From Holophagales bacterium (GTDB lineage: Bacteria > Acidobacteriota > Thermoanaerobaculia > Multivoradales > Multivoraceae), in the NCBI GenBank assembly GCA_009836625.1, contig VXVC01000012.1:546847-610846 (forward strand): a stretch of 64,000 bases of DNA, in the 5' to 3' direction. A program made the position numbers and the translations under genes. The first letter of the stretch is position 1. Each line of letters begins with the position of its first letter. The notes below the pieces were generated by a model. The model saw only the letters and a list, made by a program, of their open reading frames with translations. It was not told the DNA's origin and did not search any database. Below are positions 1 through 8,864 of this stretch, one piece after another.

Positions 1-1973
1 GGGTCAAGTTCCTCTCGATCTACGGCAGCAACCTGGACGAGTTCTTCATGGTTCGCGTCGCGGGTCTGGTGCGGCAACTCGAACGTGGCGCGCTGGAAGC
101 GCCGCCGGACGGAATGACGCCGTCCGAGCAGTTGGCCGGCATCCGCTCCCATGTCGAGCGCGAACGCCGGCTCGTCTATGGCTGCTGGCATGACGACCTG
201 CTGCCCAAGCTGAACGAAGCGGGGATCAAGATCGTCTCGTACGACTCCCTTTCGGCCAAGAAGAAACGCAAGCTGCGGGCCTACTTCAAGCGCGACATCT
301 TCCCCGTCCTGACGCCGCTGGCATTCGACCCGAGCCATCCGTTTCCTCACGTCTCGAACCTGAGCCTGAACCTGGCGGTGGTCATCGACGACGGCAGTCA
401 CGGTGAGCGCTTCGCCCGCGTCAAGGTTCCGCAGGTGCTGCCGCGGCTGGTGCGGGCGCCGGGCAGCAGCCGCGACGAACTCGGACTGGAGTCGGGGCGG
501 GGCAGGTTCGTGTGGATCGAGGAGCTGATCGCGGCCAATCTCGACCTGCTGTTCCCCGGCTTCGAGATTGCGGCCGCCTACACTTTCCGGGTCACGCGAG
601 ACGCCGACCTGGAGGTGGGGGAGGACGAGGCGGGCGATCTGCTGACGGCGATCGTCGAGGTCGTCGGGCAGAGGCACTTCGGCTCCGTCGTGCGCCTGGA
701 GGTACGCGAGGACATGCCGAAGCGCATCCGGGCGATCCTGGAGCGGAACATGGGTTTGGCGCGGTTCCAGGTCGACACCTTGCCATCACCGCTCGGCCTG
801 GCCGACCTGAGCGAGATCGCGTTCCTCGACCTGCCCGAACTCCGCGACAGCGCCATCCGCCCCGTGCGGCATGCCGCGCTCCGGAGCGACGAGTCCCTGT
901 TCGAGGCGATTCGCCGGCGCGATCACCTCCTGTACCACCCCTACGACAGCTTCTCGCCGGTCGTCCGGCTGCTGCAGGAGGCGGCGGCCGACCCGGACGT
1001 GATCGCGATCAAGCAGACGCTGTACCGCGTGGGCGCGAACTCACCCGTCGTCGAGGCCCTGATGGAGGCGCGGGAGAAGGGGAAGCAGGTTTCGGTCCTG
1101 GTCGAGTTGAAGGCGCGCTTCGACGAGGAGTACAACATCGGCTGGGCGCGGGCGCTGGAAGCCGCCGGCGTTCATGTCGTGTACGGCGTGATGGGGCTCA
1201 AGACCCACGCCAAGATGTGCCTGGTGGTGCGTCGGGAGGCGGGCAAGCTGCACTCCTACGCGCACCTCGCGACCGGCAACTACAACCCGGTGACCGCCCG
1301 CATCTACACGGACATCGGGCTGCTGACGGACGACCCCGAGACCACTTCGGACGTCGCCAAGCTGTTCAACGCGATCACCGGTTACGCCCGTGAGGAGCGC
1401 TACAGCCGTCTCCTGGTCGCGCCGCACCAGATGCGCGGCGAACTCATCCGGCGAATCGAACGGGAGATCGAAGGCCACCGGCTGCGCGGTGACGGCCGCC
1501 TGATCTTCAAGATGAACTCGCTGGTCGACCGCGAGTGCATCGACGCGCTGTACCGCGCCTCCCAGGCCGGCGTCGAGGTGCTGCTGCAGGTGCGGGGAAT
1601 CTGCTGCCTGCGTCCGGGCGTGCCGGGCCTGTCCGAGAACATCTCGGTGACCTCGATCGTCGGCCGGTTCCTCGAACACTCGCGGCTGTACTACTTCCGG
1701 AACGGCGGCGACGAGGAGCTGTTCACCGGCAGCGCCGACCTGATGCCTCGCAACCTGAACGGCCGCGTCGAACTGCTGTGTCCGATCCTGGATCCGGACC
1801 TGCGGCAGGCGGCGCTCCGGGACATCCTGGCGCCGCACCTGGTCGACACGGCGAACTGCCGGCGTCTGGAGTCGGACGGCAGCTACGCGCGGGTCGAGCC
1901 GGAGGCCGGCAGCGAGCCCCTGGATTCCCAGCGGGCTCTGCTCCAGGGCAGCCACGGCTGGCACCTGGAGTAG
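1..1973 (+). CDS. ppk1: Polyphosphate kinase 1, 5' end truncated by the window
   Basis: PPK1 transfers the terminal phosphate of ATP onto polyphosphate, reversibly, through a phosphohistidine. The reading frame is open from base 3 and the first residues, ending in the NLDEFFMVRVAG motif, are the conserved start of the PPK1 core. The ATG at 48 is therefore internal and roughly 50 N-terminal residues lie outside the window. The phosphorylated histidine is in GLKTHAK (His codon 1206-1208) and the second active-site histidine is in FLEHSRLYYF (His codon 1677-1679). The frame ends in TAG, followed at once by a GC-rich hairpin facing the convergent crotonase gene. The family assignment is secure. 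Confidence 0.96.
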   Translation, partial: VKFLSIYGSNLDEFFMVRVAGLVRQLERGALEAPPDGMTPSEQLAGIRSHVERERRLVYGCWHDDLLPKLNEAGIKIVSYDSLSAKKKRKLRAYFKRDIFPVLTPLAFDPSHPFPHVSNLSLNLAVVIDDGSHGERFARVKVPQVLPRLVRAPGSSRDELGLESGRGRFVWIEELIAANLDLLFPGFEIAAAYTFRVTRDADLEVGEDEAGDLLTAIVEVVGQRHFGSVVRLEVREDMPKRIRAILERNMGLARFQVDTLPSPLGLADLSEIAFLDLPELRDSAIRPVRHAALRSDESLFEAIRRRDHLLYHPYDSFSPVVRLLQEAAADPDVIAIKQTLYRVGANSPVVEALMEAREKGKQVSVLVELKARFDEEYNIGWARALEAAGVHVVYGVMGLKTHAKMCLVVRREAGKLHSYAHLATGNYNPVTARIYTDIGLLTDDPETTSDVAKLFNAITGYAREERYSRLLVAPHQMRGELIRRIEREIEGHRLRGDGRLIFKMNSLVDRECIDALYRASQAGVEVLLQVRGICCLRPGVPGLSENISVTSIVGRFLEHSRLYYFRNGGDEELFTGSADLMPRNLNGRVELLCPILDPDLRQAALRDILAPHLVDTANCRRLESDGSYARVEPEAGSEPLDSQRALLQGSHGWHLE

Positions 1974-1990
1974 CGGCCGGCGTCGGCCGC
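1973..1990. terminator. GC-rich hairpin between convergent genes
   Basis: A perfect 7-bp inverted repeat (GCGGCCG / CGGCCGC, loop GCGT) overlaps the last base of the ppk1 stop codon and fills most of the 24-bp gap to the convergent enoyl-CoA hydratase gene. There is no T-tract on either side, so it is not a classical intrinsic terminator. A bidirectional transcription barrier is inferred from its position only. Confidence 0.4.
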
Positions 1991-1997
1991 CTCCGCT

Positions 1998-2825
1998 TCA
2001 GTCGACGTCGGCGAAGTCGGGCGCCCGCTTCTCCATGTTCGCCATCACGGCTTCGACCTGATTCGGCGAACCGATCAGGCCGACCTGCAGCCGCTCCTCG
2101 GTTTCGAGACCTTCGCGGACGCCGACCCTCGGGGCGGTGTCGAGCACCTGCTTGGCGGCGCGGATCGCGTGCGGCGAGTTGGCCGCGATCTCGCGCGCGA
2201 GGGCGAGCGCGTCATCGAGCGGCTGTTCGGAAAGCCGGGTGGCGAGGCCGAGTTCGGCGGCCTCGACGCCGCTGATCACGCGGCCGGTGAAGGTCAGCTC
2301 CTTGGCGATGTCGGAGCGCACCACGTGCTGCAGCAACTGGGGACCGGCCATGTCGGGGATCAGACCCCAGACGATCTCGCGCACCGAGAGTCTGGCTTCA
2401 GGATGGACGACACGCAGATCGGCGCCCAGCGCGACCTGGAAGCCGCCGCCGTACGCCACGCCGTGGACCGCGGCGATGACGGGAACGGGCATCGAATGCC
2501 AGCCCCAGGCCGCGAACTGGGCGCGGTTGGCGGGGTTCTCGTCGGTCCGCTGGACCAGCTCGCGCGTCGAGGATTGCCTGTCGCCGCCCTGCTGCATGGC
2601 GCGGAAACTGCCGAAGTCGAGGCCGGCACAGAAGGCGCGGCCGTTGCCGGAGAGCACGACCGCGCGCACCGACGAGTCCTCTGCCAGCTCGCGGGCGGTG
2701 TCGCCCAGGGCGTCGAACATCGCGCCGTCCAGCGCGTTCAGCTTGTCCGCGCGGTCGAGACGCACGTCGGCGACGCCGGCTTCGATGTCAACGGTGAGGC
2801 GGGGGCGGGCGGCTACGTCGGTCAT
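1998..2825 (-). CDS. Enoyl-CoA hydratase/isomerase (crotonase) family protein
   Basis: A 275-residue crotonase-fold protein. It has the N-terminal DRADKLNALDG signature, the first oxyanion-hole loop SGNGRAFCAGLDFG, and the second, HGVAYGGGFQVALGADLRV. In the second loop the usual catalytic Glu is not obvious, and IVWGLIPDMAG follows. The reaction is probably hydration or isomerisation of an acyl-CoA; the substrate is unknown. Two ATGs lie 6 nt apart (2831 and 2825). The GGAG Shine-Dalgarno abuts the first but sits 6 nt before the second, so 2825 is chosen. The frame stays open far upstream through the next gene, but that part has no crotonase similarity and overlaps glycerol kinase. It lies 50 bp downstream of glpK on the same strand. 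Confidence 0.9.
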   Translation of the reverse strand: MTDVAARPRLTVDIEAGVADVRLDRADKLNALDGAMFDALGDTARELAEDSSVRAVVLSGNGRAFCAGLDFGSFRAMQQGGDRQSSTRELVQRTDENPANRAQFAAWGWHSMPVPVIAAVHGVAYGGGFQVALGADLRVVHPEARLSVREIVWGLIPDMAGPQLLQHVVRSDIAKELTFTGRVISGVEAAELGLATRLSEQPLDDALALAREIAANSPHAIRAAKQVLDTAPRVGVREGLETEERLQVGLIGSPNQVEAVMANMEKRAPDFADVD

Positions 2826-2875
2826 GGTCATCTCCGGATGCGTGGTGGGTTTCAAGGGGCGCGAGCGTACCGCAG

Positions 2876-4363
2876 CTAGGTCTCGGCCCAGGCTCGCGAT
2901 CTCTCGACCGCCCGCTGCCAGCCGGCTGCGAGGCGGCGTCGCCCCGCGGGTGTCGATCGCGGTTCGAACTCGCGGTCGAGGGCCCAGTTGCTCGTCACGT
3001 CTGCCTGGTCGCTCCAGAAGCCGACGGCGAGCCCGGCGAGGTAGGCGGCGCCGAGAGCGGTGGTTTCGGCGACGACCGGCCGTTGCACGCGCTTGCCGAG
3101 CAGGTCGGCCTGGAACTGCATGAGCGAGTCGTTGACCGCGGCACCGCCGTCGACCCGGAGTTCGCGCATCCTTGAACCGGCGTCGGCCTCCATGGCTCGG
3201 ACGACGTCGAGGCTCTGGTATGCCATGGACTCGACGGTGGCTCTGGCCACGTGGCCGGCGGTGGTCGAACGCTCGAGTCCGATGAGGAGACCCCGGGCAT
3301 ATGGATCCCAGTACGGTGCGCCGAGGCCGACGAACGCCGGGACCAGGAAGACGCCGCCGCTGTCCGGCTCGCTCGCGGCCAGTTCCTCGATCTGGTCCGA
3401 ACGTTCGATGAGTCCCAGTCCGTCGCGCAGCCACTGGACGGCGGCGCCGCCAACGAACACCGATCCCTCGAGACAGTACGTCGGTCTGCCGCCCCGCACC
3501 CAGCCGACGGTGGTGAGGAGGCCGTTCTTCGACGAAACGGCCCGGTTTCCGGTGTTCATCAGGATGAAGCAGCCGGTGCCGTAGGTGTTCTTCACCATGC
3601 CGCGCCGGAAGCAGCCCTGTCCGAAGGTGGCGGCCTGCTGGTCGCCGGCGATTCCGGCGATCGGAATCCGCCGCCCGAACAGGCGCCGGTCCGTCCGCCC
3701 GAAGTCGCCGCTCGAGTCCCGTACGTCGGGCAGCATGGCGCGAGGCACGCGCAGGATGCCGAGCAACTCGTCGTCCCAGTCCAGGTTGTGAATGTCGAAC
3801 AGGAGGGTGCGCGAGGCGTTGCTCGCGTCCGTGGCGTGAACTTCGCCGCCGGTCAGGCGCCAGAGCAGGAACGTGTCGATCGTTCCGGCCAGGATCTCGC
3901 CGCGGCGGGCGCGGGCGCGGAGCTTGTGCTTGTCGAGCAGGTACGCGATCTTCGTACCCGAGAAGTACGGATCGAGGACCAGGCCGGTCTTTTGGCGAAA
4001 CAGATCCTCGTGTCCTTGCTGCTTCAGTCGCTCGCAGAGCGGGGCGGTGATCCGGCTCTGCCAGACGATCGCGTTGTCGATCGGTTCGCCGCTGTCGCGC
4101 TCCCACAGGACGACGGTCTCTCGCTGATTCGCGATGCCGATGGCGGCGATGTCGGCGGCGGAGGCGGACGCTTCCCGGATGGCGGCGCGGGCGGTGGCGA
4201 GCTGGGTCTTCCAGATCGCTTCGGGATCATGCTCGACGTGTCCGGGGGACGGGTAGAGCTGCGGGAACTCCCGCTGCGCCGAAGCGGCGGCAGTGCCCTG
4301 GTGCTCGAAGAGGATGGAGCGGCTGGAAGTCGTGCCCTGGTCGAGGGCGAGGACGTAGCTCAT
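2876..4363 (-). CDS. glpK: Glycerol kinase
   Basis: A 495-residue FGGY-family kinase that phosphorylates glycerol to sn-glycerol 3-phosphate in the cytoplasm. It starts with the diagnostic phosphate-binding DQGTTSSRS segment. It contains [10 protein letters not shown] and VWQSR, the [13 protein letters not shown] adenine/phosphate region, and the FGGY signature segment around [20 protein letters not shown]. The length matches the family (about 500). It is 12 bp downstream of the glycerol facilitator gene on the same strand, so uptake and trapping of glycerol are encoded together. No glycerol-3-phosphate dehydrogenase is present in the window. Confidence 0.96.
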   Translation of the reverse strand: MSYVLALDQGTTSSRSILFEHQGTAAASAQREFPQLYPSPGHVEHDPEAIWKTQLATARAAIREASASAADIAAIGIANQRETVVLWERDSGEPIDNAIVWQSRITAPLCERLKQQGHEDLFRQKTGLVLDPYFSGTKIAYLLDKHKLRARARRGEILAGTIDTFLLWRLTGGEVHATDASNASRTLLFDIHNLDWDDELLGILRVPRAMLPDVRDSSGDFGRTDRRLFGRRIPIAGIAGDQQAATFGQGCFRRGMVKNTYGTGCFILMNTGNRAVSSKNGLLTTVGWVRGGRPTYCLEGSVFVGGAAVQWLRDGLGLIERSDQIEELAASEPDSGGVFLVPAFVGLGAPYWDPYARGLLIGLERSTTAGHVARATVESMAYQSLDVVRAMEADAGSRMRELRVDGGAAVNDSLMQFQADLLGKRVQRPVVAETTALGAAYLAGLAVGFWSDQADVTSNWALDREFEPRSTPAGRRRLAAGWQRAVERSRAWAET

Positions 4364-4375
4364 GGTTGCCGCGGC

Positions 4376-5122
4376 CTACCAGCCGAGACCGCGAAAGGCC
4401 AGGGCGCCGAGCACTCCGCCGGCGAGCGGCCCGGCCACCGGGACCCACGCATAGCCCCAGTCGGAGCCGCCCTTGCCCGGGATCGGCAGCACCGCGTGGG
4501 CGATGCGCGGGCCCAGATCGCGCGCCGGGTTGATCGCGTAGCCGGTGGGGCCACCGAGTGAGAGTCCGATTCCCCAGACCAGGAAACCGACGAGGAGGGG
4601 GTTTATGCCCGTGGCGAACACCGCCGACAGGTCGATCTCGCCGGCGAGTTCGGAGGCGTTGGCCGCGATGGCCAGCACCCCGAAGACCAGAACGGCGGTG
4701 CCAACCACCTCGGTCACGAAGTTGGCGCCCTGGCGCCGCGGAATCTCGGGAGCGGTGCAGAAGACTCCGAGCTTCGCCGCCTGATCCGACGTGACCGCCC
4801 AGTGGGGACGGTAGCTGAGATAGACGACGACCGCGCCGGCGAAAGCGCCGAGCAACTGGGCGCCGATGTAGGTCGGCAACAGGGCCGCTTCGAGTTCGCC
4901 GATCGACCACAGGCCGACGCTGACGGCCGGGTTGATGTGCGCGCCGCTGATCCGGCCGACGCAGTAGACCGCCAGCGCTACGGCAAGCCCCCATCCGGTC
5001 GCGATGACGATCCAGCCGCTGTCGTTCCCCTTGGTCCGGGCGAGGACCACGTTGGCCACGACGCCGTCGCCCAGGATGATCAGGAGCGCGGTGCCGACCA
5101 GCTCGGCGACGAAGATGTCCAT
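4376..5122 (-). CDS. glpF: Glycerol uptake facilitator (aquaglyceroporin)
   Basis: A 248-residue MIP-family channel with six hydrophobic segments and the two pore loops, GAHINPAVS and GYAINPARD, each carrying the NPA box. The Asp after the second NPAR is typical of the glycerol-conducting branch. It acts in the inner membrane and probably passes glycerol or small polyols by facilitated diffusion. The start is supported by AAAGGAG placed 6 nt upstream of the ATG. It is first of a glpF-glpK pair, with the crotonase gene downstream on the same strand. Confidence 0.94.
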   Translation of the reverse strand: MDIFVAELVGTALLIILGDGVVANVVLARTKGNDSGWIVIATGWGLAVALAVYCVGRISGAHINPAVSVGLWSIGELEAALLPTYIGAQLLGAFAGAVVVYLSYRPHWAVTSDQAAKLGVFCTAPEIPRRQGANFVTEVVGTAVLVFGVLAIAANASELAGEIDLSAVFATGINPLLVGFLVWGIGLSLGGPTGYAINPARDLGPRIAHAVLPIPGKGGSDWGYAWVPVAGPLAGGVLGALAFRGLGW

Positions 5123-5205
5123 TCAGGTCTCCTTTGACGAGGAGCTCGAGAATACACTTCGCGCGGGCGAGAGCCCGGGCCCCGAGGCGACCTGAGGAGT
5201 AGACG

Positions 5206-5898
5206 ATGGACCAGTGGAAGAACCCGTTTTCTAGACAGACCTTCGCCTTCCTGCGCGAACTCGCGGAGAACAACGAGCGCGACTGGTTCAAGGCCAACGG
5301 CGAGCGCTATGAGGATGTCGTGCGCGAGCCGGCGCTGCAGTTCATCAGCGACTTCGGGACCCGGATCGATGACGTGTCCAGCCACTTTCTGGCGGTGCCG
5401 AAGAAGGTCGGCGGTTCCCTGTTCCGCATCCACCGGGACGTCCGGTTCTCTCGCGACAAGCGGCCCTACAAGACCCACATCGGCATCCACTTCCGCCACG
5501 AGCGGCATCGCGACGCCCATGCGCCCGGCTTCTACCTCCACATCGAACCGGGCAGCGTCTTCATGGGCGGCGGGATGTGGCGGCCCCACCCGGAGGCGCT
5601 GCGGGCGATCCGGCAGCAGATCGTGGAAGACGCTGACGGCTGGGCCGAGGTCACCGGGAATCCCGGGCTCGGCGGGGAGCTCGAACTGGGCGGTGAGAGT
5701 CTGAAGCGGGCGCCGCGAGGCTTCGATGCGGATCATCCCCGAATCGACGACATCAAGCGCAAGTCCTTCATGGCCGTCGCGCGCCTCAATCAGACCCGCT
5801 TGCTCGGCGGCGGCTTTCTGGACGAGTTCACGGGCCTCTGCGCCGCCGCCTCGCCCCTGATGCGGTTCGTCTGCCGGGCGACCGGCGTGCCCTACTGA
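5206..5898 (+). CDS. DUF2461 (TIGR02453) family protein
   Basis: A 230-residue protein that opens with FLRELAENNERDWFKANGERYE and carries FRIHRDVRFSRDKRPYKTHIG and GFYLHIEPGSVFMGGGMW, the conserved blocks of the DUF2461/TIGR02453 family. The biochemical function of the family is not established. There is no signal peptide or membrane segment, so it is probably cytoplasmic. A clear GAGGAG Shine-Dalgarno lies 7 nt before the ATG. It is transcribed divergently from glpF and converges on the MutS-like gene with only 9 bp between the stop codons. Confidence 0.9.
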   Translation: MDQWKNPFSRQTFAFLRELAENNERDWFKANGERYEDVVREPALQFISDFGTRIDDVSSHFLAVPKKVGGSLFRIHRDVRFSRDKRPYKTHIGIHFRHERHRDAHAPGFYLHIEPGSVFMGGGMWRPHPEALRAIRQQIVEDADGWAEVTGNPGLGGELELGGESLKRAPRGFDADHPRIDDIKRKSFMAVARLNQTRLLGGGFLDEFTGLCAAASPLMRFVCRATGVPY

Positions 5899-5907
5899 GA
5901 CTGAGCC

Positions 5908-7530
5908 CTAGCTCGCCTTGGTGCGGCGACGGTCGACGGCCGTCGAGAGGTTCTCGAAGGTAACCCCGAGGCGTTCGGCGGTGAGCGCCGCGAGGGAGGT
6001 CCGGGCGACGCCACCGTTGAACTGGTAGGTGCTCCGCCGGGCGTCGTCGAGTTCCACCTGGAGAAACTCCAGGCCCAGTTCGTGGTGGTTCTCCTCCAGG
6101 GACCTGGCGTGGTCGAGGAAGTGGGTCGTGACGTAGGCCACCGGATCGACGCGCCGGAGCAGTTGCAGGACCAGGGTGAAGACCTCGATGCCCTCCGACG
6201 GGTTGGTGCCCGAGCAGAGTTCGTCCAGGATGACCATCGAACCGTGCTCCATCTCCTCGAACAGGGTGCGGATACGCACGAGTTCCCGGCCCAGGCGGCC
6301 CTCTACCTGGTCGGCGCTCTCGCGTTCAATCAGGGAGACGAAGAGCCCGTTCTGCACCCGCAGGCGGCCTCGGGCGCACGGTGCGTAGAGGCCCGACTGG
6401 GCGAGCAGCTGGGCGAGCGCGATGGCCTGGATCAGCCGCGTCTTGCCGCCCGAGTTGGGCCCGGTCACGACCGTGATCGGCACACTGCCGGCGGTCCTCA
6501 CGGTGCAAGGGACGGGCGCCTGCTCCTGATGCAGCAGCAGGGGGTTCCACAGGTCCTCGCAGACGAAGGCGGGTCCGGTGTCGTGGTCGGGCAGCAGTTC
6601 GGGGATGCACATCGTGAGGCCGCGTCCAGCGGCGCGGTCCCTCAGCGCGCGCACCGCCAGGTAGAGCTCCAGTTGGCCAAGCAGTTGGATCAGCGGGATC
6701 AGGGCCGGGGACAGGGAGACGTAGACCCTCTCGATCACCCGGTTCAGGAGCTCCCGGTTTGTCATCGAGTAGCCGCCGATCCCCAACCTCAGCCGGCCCC
6801 AGAAGCGCTTGATCGGCCGCGTCCAGAAGCGGTTGTCGCTGCACTCTTCGAGGGAACGCACCTCGACCCGGCGGATCCGGCCGTCACCGCCCAGGGAGAT
6901 GTCGAGGTTCAGCTGGGCGAGCTGGTCCTCGTAGTCCAGGAGGGCGGCGAGGGTCTTGTACTCCTCCGTCTCGTGGATCGCGGCCGCCCCCTCGTGGAGG
7001 CGCCTGAGACCGGAACGGGCGGATCCGAACCGGTCGTGCATCAGGTCGATGACGAGACGGCTCTGCTTCAGGATGTCCAGGTTGTGGGCCGCCGTGTCGA
7101 CGATGCGGTGATAGCGGGGCGTACGGTGAAGCGACAGCAGAGCGAACAGCTCGCGGTAGAGCTGTTTGGCTGACGCCAGGATCTCGTCGTTCTCGTCCAT
7201 CTCGCGCAGGATCGACTGCCGGAACTCGATCGTCTGCAGATCGGTCGGGGTAGCGGATAGCGCGCGCCGGAGAAAGCGCTCGTTGATCGGGTACTGGACG
7301 CCGTCCATCTTGATCTCGAAGCTCTCCGCGATCAGCCGGTCGATGAACAGGTCCTGCTCGAAGAACTCGGGCCGCCAGGTGGTGGGCGGCGTCTCCGCCT
7401 CCGCCATCAGGTCATGGAACTCGGTGCCGATCTCCCGGCCGAGAATGGCGAGGCCGAGCAGGTCGGACAGAGCCTCCCGGTCGATGCCGAGAAAGGGCTC
7501 CCGGTTCAGGAGATCCGGGATGGGGATCAT
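5908..7530 (-). CDS. MutS-family ATPase, MutS2-like core without Smr nuclease
   Basis: A 540-residue protein with a helical MutS lever/clamp region (about residues 60-330) followed by a MutS ABC-type ATPase. The Walker A is VTGPNSGGKTR and the Walker B/D-loop is MVILDELCSGTNPSEG, with YVTTHFLDHA as the later His motif. The GGKT and DExxxGTxPxEG pattern is closer to MutS2 and related groups than to canonical MutS (GPNMAGKS). No mismatch-binding N-terminal domain and no C-terminal Smr nuclease are present, so classical mismatch repair is unlikely. A role in recombination or DNA-structure handling is inference. It follows the DEAD-box helicase gene by 5 bp on the same strand. Confidence 0.85.
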   Translation of the reverse strand: MIPIPDLLNREPFLGIDREALSDLLGLAILGREIGTEFHDLMAEAETPPTTWRPEFFEQDLFIDRLIAESFEIKMDGVQYPINERFLRRALSATPTDLQTIEFRQSILREMDENDEILASAKQLYRELFALLSLHRTPRYHRIVDTAAHNLDILKQSRLVIDLMHDRFGSARSGLRRLHEGAAAIHETEEYKTLAALLDYEDQLAQLNLDISLGGDGRIRRVEVRSLEECSDNRFWTRPIKRFWGRLRLGIGGYSMTNRELLNRVIERVYVSLSPALIPLIQLLGQLELYLAVRALRDRAAGRGLTMCIPELLPDHDTGPAFVCEDLWNPLLLHQEQAPVPCTVRTAGSVPITVVTGPNSGGKTRLIQAIALAQLLAQSGLYAPCARGRLRVQNGLFVSLIERESADQVEGRLGRELVRIRTLFEEMEHGSMVILDELCSGTNPSEGIEVFTLVLQLLRRVDPVAYVTTHFLDHARSLEENHHELGLEFLQVELDDARRSTYQFNGGVARTSLAALTAERLGVTFENLSTAVDRRRTKAS

Positions 7531-7535
7531 GGGGG

Positions 7536-8864
7536 TTAGCGGCGCAGCGGCGAGCGGCGGCGGCGCTCGTTGAGCGACCGCATTTCACGGTAGGGGGACA
7601 CTCCCTCGACTTCGCTACGAGGCAGTGGGTGACCGAGCGCCAGCTCTATCTGGCGCACGATCGGCTTGTCGAGCCAGGTGCCGATCGACGACACGACCCC
7701 TTCGGCGGCGCCGCGGGCGGTGCGGCCGGCGCGGTGGATGTAGTCCTCGGCGGTGTCGGGAAGGTCGTAGTTCAGGATGTGCTCGATGCCCTGGACGTCG
7801 ATGCCGCGGGCCGCGATGTTCGTCGCCACCAGGATGCGATGACGACCGGCGCGGAAACTCTCAAGAGCGTCGACCCGGTGCTTCTGCGAGCGGTCCGAGT
7901 GGATGCGCGCGACGCTGTGCCGTCCTCGCTCCAGCACGCGGCACAACCACTCGGCGTCGGACCGGCGCTTGGTGAAGACGAGGGTCGAGCCGGGGACCGA
8001 ATCGAGCAGCGCCAGGGCGCAGCTCTTCTTGTCCTTCTCGTCGACCAGGTAGAGGCGGTGTTCGATTCCGGAAGCGGCGCCGCGGGGCGCCAGATCGATC
8101 CGGAGCGGGTCGTTCATGTAGCGCTGGGCCAGACGTTCGATCGGGGGCGGCATGGTGGCCGAGAAGAGCATCGTGTGCCGCTTGCTGGGCACCTGGGTCA
8201 CGATCCGCTGCACCTGAGGCATGAAGCCGAGGTCGAGCATGTGATCGGCTTCGTCCAGCACGAGTTCCTCGACGTTGCGGAGGCTCACCGTGCCGCGTTC
8301 GGTGTGGTCCAGGAGTCGCCCGGGCGTTGCGACCAGGACATCGGGGTCCCGGCGCAACTGGTCGAACTGGGGTCCGATCTTCACGCCTCCGATCAGGCAG
8401 GCCGAGGTGACTCGCAGGCGGCTCTTGCGGAAGACGTCGAGGAAGGCCTTGGTCTGCAGGGCGATCTCGCGCGTGGGGCAAACGACGAGCGCGCGCACGC
8501 CCTTGCCCCGGCCGAGCCGCTGGATGATCGGCAGGACGAAGGCGGCCGTCTTGCCGGAGCCGGTTTCGGCCAGACCGATCAGGTCCCTGCCGGCGATCGC
8601 GTCGGGGATCACGTCGGCCTGGATCGGCGTCGGGTGCTCGAAGCCGATCTCGGCGAGCACCTCCAGGATCTCCGGATTCAGCCCGAGGCTGCCGAAGTCC
8701 CTGTCGGTCGTCTCGACGTGATGCTGGGGTATCGCCGGCTCTGCAGGTGTTTCACCGGCGTTGTTCGGGGCGCATGTACCGTTCGCCACAGCGGTCATCA
8801 TACCAGTGCGCCTGGCCCCTGTAAGTGATTGGTAGTCAGTGGTTTCACGCCTGTGAGCGGTCAT
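7536..8864 (-). CDS. DEAD-box ATP-dependent RNA helicase (RhlE-like)
   Basis: A 442-residue superfamily 2 helicase. The Q-motif region is FEHPTPIQADVIP, motif I AETGSGKT, motif Ia PTREIALQ, motif II VLDEADHMLDLG, motif III SATMP, and motif VI HRAGRTARG. It probably remodels RNA during ribosome assembly or decay. The ATG at 8864 overlaps the TGA of the upstream gene as ATGA, which implies translational coupling. The first 55 residues are poorly conserved, and internal ATGs at about 8801-8804 are an alternative start. The C-terminus is short and basic. Confidence 0.93.
   Translation of the reverse strand: MTAHRRETTDYQSLTGARRTGMMTAVANGTCAPNNAGETPAEPAIPQHHVETTDRDFGSLGLNPEILEVLAEIGFEHPTPIQADVIPDAIAGRDLIGLAETGSGKTAAFVLPIIQRLGRGKGVRALVVCPTREIALQTKAFLDVFRKSRLRVTSACLIGGVKIGPQFDQLRRDPDVLVATPGRLLDHTERGTVSLRNVEELVLDEADHMLDLGFMPQVQRIVTQVPSKRHTMLFSATMPPPIERLAQRYMNDPLRIDLAPRGAASGIEHRLYLVDEKDKKSCALALLDSVPGSTLVFTKRRSDAEWLCRVLERGRHSVARIHSDRSQKHRVDALESFRAGRHRILVATNIAARGIDVQGIEHILNYDLPDTAEDYIHRAGRTARGAAEGVVSSIGTWLDKPIVRQIELALGHPLPRSEVEGVSPYREMRSLNERRRRSPLRR

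Noticed and set aside
1998..4106. A 702-residue fusion of crotonase with an upstream domain
   Set aside because: The N-terminal part is out of frame with and antisense-free over glpK on the same strand; it is simply an open frame in high-GC DNA. The RBS decides the start at 2825.
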